Shown here in pieces: positions 1 through 5,679 of a stretch of 7,116 nt of DNA. The notes under the pieces were generated by a model. It did no database searches. It had not been told where the DNA came from and saw only the letters and a list, made by a program, of their open reading frames with translations. The stretch's first letter is position 1. Every line of letters starts with the position of its first letter. A program made the position numbers and the translations under genes. Source of the DNA: Candidatus Zhuqueibacterota bacterium (GTDB lineage: Bacteria; Zhuqueibacterota; Zhuqueibacteria; Zhuqueibacterales; Zhuqueibacteraceae); assembly GCA_013361015.1 (NCBI GenBank), contig JABWAN010000275.1:1-7116 (forward strand), written 5' to 3'.

Positions 1-1
1 G

Positions 2-496
2 CCGTTTAAATTTGAAACCGGCACGCTCAATCACGAAGGCATTGCGGGCGCCGCGGCGGCGATTAACTATCTTGCGGAAGTGGGCAGAACGTGCGGCGCA
101 GACTTCGCGGACAAATGCAAAAATTTTTCCGGCAGAAGCTTGCATTTGAAAATGGCCATGGCCGCGATTCAAAATTACGAACGGCAATTTTCGGAAAAGC
201 TGATTGCGGGCATACAAGCCCTCCCCGGCGCAAAAATTTTCGGCATTACCGAATCGTCGCGTTTGCTCCAACGTACGCCCACGGTTTCGTTCCGCATGCA
301 ACAGCATCCTCCCAGCGCAATTGCCGAACGCTTGGGCCGCGAAAATATTTACGTGTGGGACGGCAACTTCTATGCGCTCGAAGTCACGAAGCGTTTGGGC
401 GTGGAAGAACAAGGCGGCATCGTGCGCATTGGCTTGGTGCACTATAACACGGAAGCAGAAATCGCACGCTGTTTACGCGTGTTGCAAGAACTCTGA
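2..496 (+). CDS. Cysteine desulfurase-like class V aminotransferase (VC1184-type), C-terminal fragment
   Basis: This is the last 164 residues of a PLP-dependent class V aminotransferase of the cysteine-desulfurase-like VC1184 subfamily. The frame is open from base 2, so the true start and the PLP-binding lysine lie upstream of the window. A GTG at 80 is internal and not a start, because the preceding 26 codons read PFKFETGTLNHEGIAG, a family-typical motif. The end of the fold is recognisable: a TPTVSF strand (about residues 95-100 of the fragment), then VWDGNFYALEV, then the closing VRIGLVHYNT block before a short helix and a TGA stop. SufS/NifS relatives release sulfur from cysteine, but members of this subfamily are mostly uncharacterised, so the substrate is not established. 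The next gene begins 83 nt downstream on the same strand. No good terminator is visible between them, so read-through is possible. Confidence 0.85.
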   Translation, partial: PFKFETGTLNHEGIAGAAAAINYLAEVGRTCGADFADKCKNFSGRSLHLKMAMAAIQNYERQFSEKLIAGIQALPGAKIFGITESSRLLQRTPTVSFRMQQHPPSAIAERLGRENIYVWDGNFYALEVTKRLGVEEQGGIVRIGLVHYNTEAEIARCLRVLQEL

Positions 497-579
497 TATT
501 TATCGAGACTAGAATCTCCGCTTTTGAAGCCAGAATTGTTCTGTAAGTTGTGGCTCGCTCACGTCGCAAGGGTCATTTC

Positions 580-1416
580 ATGCGAATCGATCTGCACGTC
601 CATATCAAACGTCACCAAAGCCTGGCAGAACTGCGGCGCATTTTGCGCAAACGCAACCTCGGCGGCATCGCGGTGACAAACTTCCACAATGTCTCGTTTG
701 CGTACTTCATTCGCGAACGCTTGCCGGAGTTTCTTATCATCATCGGACAAGAGATCGAGTCCTCCGCTGGGCACATTCTCGCGCTTGGCATTCACGCGCT
801 TATTCCCGATCGCCTCGCGCCGCAGGAAACCATTCATCGCATTCATGCGCAAGGCGGTTTCGCGGTCTTGCCGCATCCCTATCTGCTGCGCAATTCGATT
901 TTCTATCATGCCCACTCACCGCGCCTCGCGTTCGATGCCATTGAAGTTTTCAACTGGCGCTGCGGCCCATGGCTGTGGCCCAATTCCGTTGCGGCTCTTG
1001 CGTTTCGCCACGTGCAGCTTCCGAAAATTGCGACCACGGACTCGAAGGAGGCGCACACCATTGGCCGCAGTTGCATCGAGCTGGCGGCGCAAAGCGAAGC
1101 GGAGGTTTTCGCTGCGGTGCGCGCCGGCAATTTCATTCGGCACGAAGAAACCATTTACCCTTCGTGGACATGCGCCAAAGATTATTTTTCCAAACTCTTT
1201 CTGCCGCACCGCTCGCTCGTTTGCTTTCATTGCCACGACCCCCTGCATTTCCGGCCCTATCCACGTAAGCGCGCGTGCATGCAGTGCGGCTACCTAGAAA
1301 CCATGTTCGTGACGTGCGCGCACGGCCACTACATTTGTTCATGCTGCCGCACGCAAAACGCTTTCAAAGAAGAAGCCTTCATGCGGTTTCGTTTGAAACG
1401 CGGAGTGGAAGTCTAA
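580..1416 (+). CDS. PHP-domain metal-dependent phosphoesterase with C-terminal cysteine-rich zinc-ribbon-like tail
   Basis: This is a 278-aa protein. I chose the ATG at 580 because AAGGG lies 7 nt upstream and the PHP fold starts at once (MRIDLHVH). An in-frame GTG at 550 would add only ten basic residues. PHP metal-ligand motifs appear in order: HVH (H6, H8), TNFHN (33-37, in place of the usual TDHN), GQE (E58), GHILALG (H65), LPHP (H99) and TDSKEAH (D154, H159, matching the family's SDAH-type motif). PHP proteins use a bi- or trinuclear metal site to hydrolyse phosphate esters. The family includes histidinol phosphatase and polymerase-associated and nucleotide phosphatases, and the substrate here is unknown. 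Residues 205-260 are unusual: CFHC (215-218), CMQC (233-236) and CAHGHYICSCC (246-256) look like one or two zinc-binding knuckles and suggest nucleic-acid or partner binding. The protein is probably cytoplasmic, as no signal peptide is visible. An amidohydrolase follows. Confidence 0.82.
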   Translation: MRIDLHVHIKRHQSLAELRRILRKRNLGGIAVTNFHNVSFAYFIRERLPEFLIIIGQEIESSAGHILALGIHALIPDRLAPQETIHRIHAQGGFAVLPHPYLLRNSIFYHAHSPRLAFDAIEVFNWRCGPWLWPNSVAALAFRHVQLPKIATTDSKEAHTIGRSCIELAAQSEAEVFAAVRAGNFIRHEETIYPSWTCAKDYFSKLFLPHRSLVCFHCHDPLHFRPYPRKRACMQCGYLETMFVTCAHGHYICSCCRTQNAFKEEAFMRFRLKRGVEV

Positions 1417-1674
1417 TCCTCTTTTTTGCTGAGGCAAAGCAAGGCGCGCAACAGACATGTTGCGGTGCGGTTTCTATATTTGACAAACATAGAAAGGTGC
1501 AAACGTACCCAAATGAGGCCTACTGTCATTTCAAGCCCCGGGCACGAGACGGGAAATCTTTCCCGCAAATTCCGCGGCACAAAACTGCTGGAACGCTTTG
1601 CGTGCATGACCGCGGCGGTTTTACTTGTCGTCTATCCCCGAAGTCTCCCACCCATTTCCCAGAAAGATAACTCC

Positions 1675-2487
1675 ATGCCTTCCGATTCCACGCGTTGGGG
1701 CGCATTGCAGATCATCGATGCGCATGCGCACATCGGCAGCTTTCGCGGCTATGATTTGCGCACGGAAAATTTGATCGCGAACCTCAATCGTTTCGGCATT
1801 CGTCTCGCGCTCATCTCCAACATCGACGGCGCGCACCTGCCGGACAAGACGCTCGATTTGGATGAGATCACCGCGAATAACATTACGCTCCAAACCGTGC
1901 GCAAATATCCCGAGCAGTTGCGCGGCTTGGCGTGGTCGCGGCCTACCGATCCCAAAGGCTCGCCTGCGAACTTGGAACCGTATCTGCGTGACCATGGCTT
2001 CGTGGGTGTGAAGCTGCACCCGGACATGAATCAATTTCCCGCGGACAGTGCGTGCGTCGATGGCTATCTTGCACTCTGTGCGAAGTATAAAGTGCCCGCG
2101 GTATTTCATAGCGATGCCACGGGCAGCAATTCCGGGCCGGAGAAAATTTATGCTGCGGCCAAGCGCCATCCCACCGTGCCCATCGTGCTCTATCACATGG
2201 GCTTTCTCGGCCCGCACAATGATGCCATTGCGACCGTAATTGAATCTCTGCAGAAGAAAGATGCGGAGCTTTACCTCGAAACCTCGCAAGCCGATCCCGA
2301 GGCCGTTCTGCAAGCGATCAAAGCCGTCGGTGCGGACCGCGTGCTCTTCGGTTCGGATGCGACATACTACGGCCAGCAGCACTACGAACAATACCTCGAC
2401 ATGATCGACAAGCTGCAGACAAACTTGCGCTATGAAGATTTCGCAAAAGTAGTGCGTGAGAATGCGAAGCGGCTGTTCAAGTTGTGA
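1675..2487 (+). CDS. Amidohydrolase family (amidohydrolase_2-type TIM-barrel) metal-dependent hydrolase
   Basis: This is a 270-aa protein from the ATG at 1675, with a weak AGAAAG 8 nt upstream. Numbered from that start, the TIM-barrel metal-site motifs are IIDAHAHIG (H17, H19), GVKLHPD (K113, H115), VFHSD (H145), LYHMG (H174) and VLFGSDATYYG (D228). This is the pattern of the amidohydrolase_2 group, which hydrolyses or decarboxylates small carbonyl or amide compounds. The exact substrate cannot be read from sequence. The frame stays open upstream to 1426. Starting at the ATG at 1513 would add 54 residues with a basic stretch (RKFRGTKLLER) and a short hydrophobic run (CMTAAVLLVVY), so a secreted or membrane-anchored form is possible. 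I favour 1675 because the conserved domain starts there, but I am unsure. The PHP gene ends 258 nt upstream in the same frame. An AT-rich terminator lies about 80 nt downstream. Confidence 0.82.
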   Translation: MPSDSTRWGALQIIDAHAHIGSFRGYDLRTENLIANLNRFGIRLALISNIDGAHLPDKTLDLDEITANNITLQTVRKYPEQLRGLAWSRPTDPKGSPANLEPYLRDHGFVGVKLHPDMNQFPADSACVDGYLALCAKYKVPAVFHSDATGSNSGPEKIYAAAKRHPTVPIVLYHMGFLGPHNDAIATVIESLQKKDAELYLETSQADPEAVLQAIKAVGADRVLFGSDATYYGQQHYEQYLDMIDKLQTNLRYEDFAKVVRENAKRLFKL

Positions 2488-2566
2488 GCTTGTGGACGGC
2501 GAGCTCCTCGACTAGGGGGACGTGCGCATTCGGCGTAGGAAATTTTTTTCTGTGTGCGCAGTCCTC

Positions 2567-2589
2567 AAAGCTTTCAGAAGCTTTTTTTT
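2567..2589 (+). terminator. Probable intrinsic terminator after the amidohydrolase gene
   Basis: A perfect 7-bp stem, AAAGCTT (2567-2573) with AAGCTTT (2578-2584), closes a TCAG loop. It runs into a stretch of eight Ts (2582-2589). The stem has only two G-C pairs, so it is weak, but the hairpin-plus-T-run layout and its place 80 nt past the amidohydrolase stop fit rho-independent termination. Confidence 0.5.
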
Positions 2590-2657
2590 GCTCTGTCGCT
2601 GCGCGTTGTTGAGTATCGTCTCCGCTTGTTTACCGAGGGGGCTAGTTCACCGAGGTG
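2589..2657 (+). repeat. Left copy of a dispersed intergenic repeat (inverted partner at 2919-2967)
   Basis: Three blocks recur in reverse complement downstream. TGCTCTGTCGCTGC (2589-2602) matches 2954-2967 exactly (14/14). CGCTTGTTTACCGAGG (2623-2638) matches 2919-2934 at 15/16. TTCACCGAGGTG (2646-2657) matches 2942-2953 exactly (12/12). The block order differs between copies, which points to two independently decayed copies of one repeat family rather than a single perfect hairpin. Confidence 0.65.
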
Positions 2658-2692
2658 ACGTGAGCCGGACGAGCCGGAACCAAAAAGATCAG

Positions 2693-2777
2693 GCCACGGA
2701 ATCACACGGAAGAGCACAGAATTTATTCGCTGGCAAAAATGAGTTGCTTTCTGTGAGTTTCCGTGTAATTCTGTGGC
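2693..2777. repeat. Imperfect 28-bp inverted repeat of CACGGA-type units, gene-less
   Basis: The left arm (2693-2720) begins GCCACGGAATCACACGGAAG. It pairs with the reverse complement of 2750-2777 at 23 of 28 positions, across a 29-nt AT-rich spacer. Each arm is three degenerate units of the form CACGGA/CACAGA. This is the same unit architecture as the inverted repeats flanking the GxxExxY gene at 5172-5658. It could be a MITE-like or solo derivative, or a structured RNA or cruciform element. Confidence 0.7.
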
Positions 2778-2918
2778 TAATTTTTTGGCTTTTTTTGCAC
2801 CGAATTTATCTTTTAGATATTGCAACGCTGCGCAGACTTCAAAAAGCAAAAGCGTGCGTTCGCATGACAAGTGCGCGTTCATTCTCTCGGCTCCAAGCCA
2901 CCTCGCTCGAAGAGACCA

Positions 2919-2967
2919 CCTAGGTAAACAAGCGCAGAACGCACCTCGGTGAAGCAGCGACAGAGCA
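2919..2967 (-). repeat. Right, inverted copy of the dispersed intergenic repeat
   Basis: Read on the minus strand, this copy is compact: TGCTCTGTCGCTGC, then TTCACCGAGGTG, then a short GCGTTCTG link, then CGCTTGTTTACCTAGG. In the left copy the TTCACCGAGGTG block comes after the CGCTTGTTTACC block instead. Further similarity may extend outward on both sides, but I could not align it securely by eye. Confidence 0.65.
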
Positions 2968-3074
2968 TAAAAGACAAAGCCCAGCATTTTGCGAGCAAGC
3001 TCGGAGGCGTTTAGAAGTGCCCTTGCTAAGTTCTCCGCCAGTGACTGCGCATCACAATCGACCAAGATTTGACC

Positions 3075-3103
3075 TTGACTTTTGCCGCTCGCCCGTTTAT
3101 TTT
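3075..3103 (+). promoter_or_regulatory. Candidate sigma70-type promoter for the hypothetical gene and comM
   Basis: A -35-like TTGACT (3075-3080, 5/6 to consensus) is followed by a 17-nt spacer and a -10-like TATTTT (3098-3103, 4/6). This would start transcription near 3110, just upstream of the 3139 ATG. It is the only such pairing I found in this gap. If the organism uses a different primary sigma consensus, this call fails. Confidence 0.35.
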
Positions 3104-3138
3104 GACCGGTGTTCAATGATGGAGATGGGAACGTGGCA

Positions 3139-3600
3139 ATGGTTCTGTTCAACCTGCGCAATTTATTTCGGCAGACCTCGCTCTTGCTGCGGCGCTATTT
3201 CGTCCGCAGCGGGACGCAGACTTCTCTCCCCACCACGCACGGCATTTCACTGAATGCCATTCTACAACACCTCCCGCGTTTTCGTCGCATTCAACGTACC
3301 GATTTGTGCTTTGCCGACCGGGTTGTGGTCTACACGCAAAACTCGCGTTATGATTTGATCGTGGTCGGCGATGGCGAGTATATGGTGACCGGCGGCTGGT
3401 TCGATCGCGAAAGTCTTTCGCCGCATCGCGTGCGCATTAACGGGTGCACGTGGGGCGGCAGCATGATTTGGAAAGAGACCGTGGCCGCGCCCGGCATGTG
3501 CATTGAGTTCGACAATCGCGTCATCACCTCGCCCGTTCGTCGCGTGCTCATCTGTCGTCCCAATTCGCCCTCGACACTCGGCTCGCAACGCATGGCTTAA
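3139..3600 (+). CDS. Hypothetical protein, ~153 aa, upstream of comM
   Basis: I do not recognise the family. The frame is open from a GTG at 3109, and I favour the ATG at 3139 (MVLFNLRNLFRQ), which gives 153 aa. The start is uncertain because the only purine-rich stretch, GGAG at 3121-3124, is about 14 nt away. Codon use and GC look like the neighbours, which supports real coding. The N-terminal third is basic and amphipathic (LFRQTSLLLRRYF). The middle is strand-rich, with alternating hydrophobic residues (RVVVYTQ, YDLIVVGDGEYMVTGGWFD, about residues 60-90), a Gly/Trp segment (GCTWGGSMIW, 102-111) and a second strand-rich stretch around RRVLICRPN. This suggests a small mostly-beta domain. 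There is no signal peptide, membrane helix or catalytic signature. The stop lies 19 nt before the comM start, so the two genes are probably co-transcribed, though a link to DNA uptake is only inferred. Confidence 0.6.
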   Translation: MVLFNLRNLFRQTSLLLRRYFVRSGTQTSLPTTHGISLNAILQHLPRFRRIQRTDLCFADRVVVYTQNSRYDLIVVGDGEYMVTGGWFDRESLSPHRVRINGCTWGGSMIWKETVAAPGMCIEFDNRVITSPVRRVLICRPNSPSTLGSQRMA

Positions 3601-3606
3601 AATTTC

Positions 3607-3612
3607 AGGAGG
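3607..3612 (+). promoter_or_regulatory. Strong Shine-Dalgarno site fixing the comM start
   Basis: AGGAGG lies 7 nt before the ATG at 3620 and extends into a run of Gs through 3615. It decides against the in-frame TTG at 3503, which would add 39 residues overlapping the upstream gene. Confidence 0.85.
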
Positions 3613-3619
3613 GGGTTTT

Positions 3620-5161
3620 ATGCTTTCGAAAGTTTTCAGCGCCGCGGTTTTGGGCATCGACGCCTACGTTGTCACCGTGGAGACGCATTTGGAAGGCCAA
3701 CTGCCGGCGATTGCAACCGTGGGCCTGCCCGATGGCGCTGTGAAAGAATCCAAGGAACGCATCAACGCGGCGATAAAAAACTCCGGACTCATTTTCCCGC
3801 AGAAACGCGTTACTATTAATCTCGCCCCGGCTGATGTGAAGAAAGAAGGCTCGGGGTTTGACTTGCCCATGGCCGTGGGCATTCTCGCTGCGGCCGATAC
3901 GATCCTGCCCACTCACCTCGAAGATTATCTCATTCTCGGCGAGCTATCATTGGACGGTTCGTTGCAGCCCATTCGCGGCGCGTTGCCGATTGCCATCGCC
4001 ACGCGCAAACACAACAAGCGTGGACTCATTCTTCCCGCCCAAAACGCCAAGGAAGCCGCGCTGGTGGAGGGCTTGGACGTGCGCGCGGCAAGCTCGCTGA
4101 AAGAGACCGTGGATTTTCTCAATGACAAGGCCGCGCTGCCGCAACATCATCTCGACCGCTCTGAACTTTTCGCGACGTTTCGGAAGTATAGCATCGATAT
4201 GAGTGACGTGCGCGGGCAAGAGCACGTGAAACGCGCGATGGAAGTGGCGGCTGCGGGCGGCCACAATCTCGTGATGCTCGGTCCGCCCGGCTCCGGCAAA
4301 ACCATGCTTGCTAAACGCTTCGCCACGATCTTGCCCGATCTCACGCTTGATGAGGCATTGGAGACGACGAAGATTCATTCGGTCGCTGGCGTGCTGCCGA
4401 AAGACATGGCGCTCGTTGCGACGCGACCGTTTCGCGCGCCGCATCACACGGCAAGTTACGCGGGACTGATTGGCGGCGGCCATATTCCCAAGCCCGGCGA
4501 AGTGAGCCTCGCGCACAATGGCGTACTTTTTTTAGATGAGTTGCCGGAGTTTGATCGTACCGTATTGGAGGTGTTGCGGCAGCCGGTGGAAGACGGCAAA
4601 GTGACGATCTCGCGTGCGATGCTCTCGCTTACGTATCCGTCGGAGTTCATGTTGATCGCAGCGATGAATCCGTGTCCGTGCGGTTATGCGACGGATCCGG
4701 GCAATCACTGCTCGTGCACGCCATTGCAGGTGCAAAAGTATTTGGCGCGAGTTTCGGGGCCGTTGCTGGATCGTATCGATATTCACGTGGAAGTGCCGGC
4801 CGTGAAATTCGCGGAGTTGGCCGGCGGTCCGACCGGCGAAACTTCGGAGAGCGTGCGGCAACGGGTGGGCGAGGCGCGCCAACGCCAGCTCGAAAGATTC
4901 AAAGGCCGTGCGCATCTCTACTGCAATGCGCGCATGGAGTCGCGCGACATTCGCAAATTCTGCCGCGTGGATGAAAAAGGCGAGGCGCTTTTGAAGATGG
5001 CAATCACCAAGCTCGGTCTTTCTGCGCGCGCGTTCGACCGCATTCTCAAAGTCGCCCGCACCATCGCCGATCTCGAAAGCAGCGAAGTTATCCGGCCGGA
5101 GTTCGTGAGCGAGGCGATTCAATATCGCTCGCTGGATCGGCAGCTTGGAGGCTTGGCCTAG
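3620..5161 (+). CDS. comM: ComM/YifB family Mg-chelatase-like AAA+ ATPase (branch-migration helicase)
   Basis: This is a 513-aa protein, the normal length for the family. In Vibrio cholerae and relatives, ComM is a hexameric AAA+ helicase that extends branch migration during integration of transforming DNA. Orthologues (YifB) are widespread, including in species not known to be competent. The domains are complete. The N-terminal Lon/S16-like ChlI domain spans about 20-145 (TVGLPDGAVKESKERI, GSGFDLPMAVGIL, LGELSLDG). The Mg-chelatase AAA+ core spans about 190-395: Walker A GPPGSGKT (221-228), the RPFRAPHHT loop (269-277), Walker B VLFLDE (302-307), sensor-1-type AAMN (N350) and LLDRIDIHVEV (382-392, R385). 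The C-terminal domain (about 405-508) includes SARAFDRILKVART. The cysteine cluster CPCG...CSC (352, 354, 364, 366), usual in this family, is intact. Nothing is missing. The gene is probably transcribed with the hypothetical gene 19 nt upstream. The repeat-bounded cassette begins 10 nt after the stop. Confidence 0.96.
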   Translation: MLSKVFSAAVLGIDAYVVTVETHLEGQLPAIATVGLPDGAVKESKERINAAIKNSGLIFPQKRVTINLAPADVKKEGSGFDLPMAVGILAAADTILPTHLEDYLILGELSLDGSLQPIRGALPIAIATRKHNKRGLILPAQNAKEAALVEGLDVRAASSLKETVDFLNDKAALPQHHLDRSELFATFRKYSIDMSDVRGQEHVKRAMEVAAAGGHNLVMLGPPGSGKTMLAKRFATILPDLTLDEALETTKIHSVAGVLPKDMALVATRPFRAPHHTASYAGLIGGGHIPKPGEVSLAHNGVLFLDELPEFDRTVLEVLRQPVEDGKVTISRAMLSLTYPSEFMLIAAMNPCPCGYATDPGNHCSCTPLQVQKYLARVSGPLLDRIDIHVEVPAVKFAELAGGPTGETSESVRQRVGEARQRQLERFKGRAHLYCNARMESRDIRKFCRVDEKGEALLKMAITKLGLSARAFDRILKVARTIADLESSEVIRPEFVSEAIQYRSLDRQLGGLA

Positions 5162-5171
5162 CTAAAAAATA

Positions 5172-5200
5172 AACCACGGATTGCACGGATTTACACGGAA
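5172..5200 (+). repeat. Left terminal inverted repeat of the GxxExxY cassette
   Basis: Three tandem CACGGAT-type units start AACCACGGATTGCACGGATT. They match the reverse complement of the right repeat at 25 of 29 positions. The last unit ends CGGAA about 8 nt before the GxxExxY ATG and may act as its ribosome-binding site. Confidence 0.8.
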
Positions 5201-5208
5201 CTGAAGTT

Positions 5209-5586
5209 ATGGGATCAGAATTGCTCTATGAGGACTTGACCTATGCAATCATCGGGGCCGCGATGGAAGTCCATCGAGTTCTTGGGTCTGGGTTTTTAGA
5301 ATATGTTTACAAAGAGGCTCTTTGCTATGAACTGACGCTTCGAAGGATTGCATTCGAGCGGCAAAAAGAGTTGGATATTTTTTACAGGGACTATCTCATT
5401 CCTAAAAAGTATCGGCCTGATTTGTTTGTAGACGGCAAAGTGATCGTGGACGACAAAGCGACTTCTGGCCTGAACGAAATCGACGAAGCACAGCTTTTGA
5501 ATTATCTCAAAGCAACCAAAGTACGAGTCGGCCTGCTCTTAAATTTTGGCAAGGAGTCGCTTGAATATCGCCGTAGGATTCTTTAA
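5209..5586 (+). CDS. GxxExxY family protein (PD-(D/E)XK nuclease-like)
   Basis: This is a 125-aa protein, full length for the family. It carries the family signature G28-x-x-E31-x-x-Y34 (GFLEYVY) after the helix AIIGAAMEVHRVLGSG. Next come YRPDLFVDG (69-76, D71) and VIVDDKA (78-84, K83), which together form a PD-(D/E)XK-like catalytic core. The C-terminal block EAQLLNYLKATKVRVGLLLNFG (93-114) is the family hallmark. Position 81 is Asp, where many members have Glu. The function is not established experimentally, and the fold suggests nuclease-related DNA or RNA processing. The ATG at 5209 is favoured because it directly follows the left repeat and gives the usual N-terminus (SELLYEDLTYAIIG). 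GC is lower than in comM (a sampled line is 24/60 G+C). The gene stands alone between two inverted repeats, which suggests it travels as a one-gene cassette. Confidence 0.9.
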   Translation: MGSELLYEDLTYAIIGAAMEVHRVLGSGFLEYVYKEALCYELTLRRIAFERQKELDIFYRDYLIPKKYRPDLFVDGKVIVDDKATSGLNEIDEAQLLNYLKATKVRVGLLLNFGKESLEYRRRIL

Positions 5587-5628
5587 AATCCGTTGAATAC
5601 ATGCTTCTATATTCAAAGCAGCTTAAAA

Positions 5629-5658
5629 AATCCGTGGCAATCCGTGAAATCCGTGGTT
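5629..5658 (-). repeat. Right terminal inverted repeat of the GxxExxY cassette
   Basis: On the minus strand this reads AACCACGGATTTCACGGATT and continues into a third CCACGGATT unit. It begins 42 nt after the GxxExxY stop. The adjacent outer bases complete a 10-mer (GGTTCCGGCT, 5655-5664), whose reverse complement also occurs at 2672-2681 next to the gene-less repeat. Confidence 0.8.
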
Positions 5659-5679
5659 CCGGCTTTGAAGGAACTTGTT

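Larger units (their letters stand above)
2488..3138. other. Gene-free, repeat-rich intergenic region
   Basis: About 650 bases lie between the amidohydrolase stop and the likely start of the next gene, and I see no credible coding sequence. Two open frames cross it: a plus-strand frame at 2522-2923 and a minus-strand frame at 2574-3161. Both run through inverted repeats and T-rich tracts, and both lack a recognisable motif and a convincing ribosome-binding site. What the region does contain is the AT-rich terminator, an inner 28-nt dyad of CACGGA-type units, an outer pair of diverged inverted copies, two short T-runs (about 2781-2796), and a candidate promoter near 3075-3103. The layout suggests a landing site for repeat or palindromic elements rather than a lost gene. 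Confidence 0.6.
5172..5658 (+). mobile_element. Putative GxxExxY cassette bounded by inverted CACGGAT repeats
   Basis: A 29-nt left repeat (5172-5200) and a right repeat (the 29-nt match is 5630-5658) are inverted copies, 25/29 identical. They enclose a single gene (5209-5586). There is no transposase, and I see no clear target-site duplication. The unit is inserted cleanly between the comM stop (10 nt to the left) and the ribosome-binding site of the next gene (9 nt to the right), so both neighbours stay intact. Whether it moves, and by whose enzyme, is inference. Confidence 0.5.

Noticed and set aside
504..522. Possible hairpin GAGA...TCTC after the aminotransferase stop
   Set aside because: The stem is only about 4 bp and just four Ts follow after a gap. 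This is too weak for a terminator.
1480..1508. Perfect TTGACA that could be a -35 element for the amidohydrolase
   Set aside because: At 16-18 nt spacing no -10-like hexamer is present (ACGTAC matches only 1/6), so a promoter call is not supported.
1621..2391. Long minus-strand open frame opposite the amidohydrolase
   Set aside because: It is antisense to a gene with clear metal-site motifs, and its translation has no family features. It is a GC-driven shadow frame.
2522..2923. Plus-strand open frame of 133 codons
   Set aside because: It starts at a GTG with no ribosome-binding site, crosses a likely terminator and the CACGGA dyad, and its composition is dominated by T-runs.
2574..3161. Minus-strand open frame of 195 codons
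   Set aside because: It runs through both arms of the outer repeat and the inner dyad, has no recognisable motif, and overlaps the candidate promoter. It is better explained as stop-free repeat sequence.
4532..5122. Minus-strand open frame opposite comM
   Set aside because: It is a shadow of a complete, well-conserved AAA+ gene.
5172..5200. Tandem CACGGAT units as a mini CRISPR array
   Set aside because: Units are only about 9-10 nt with no spacer-sized gaps and occur as inverted pairs. No cas genes are present.
5161..5675. Target-site duplication flanking the GxxExxY cassette
   Set aside because: I compared the bases outside the two repeats and found no matching direct repeat longer than would be expected by chance.
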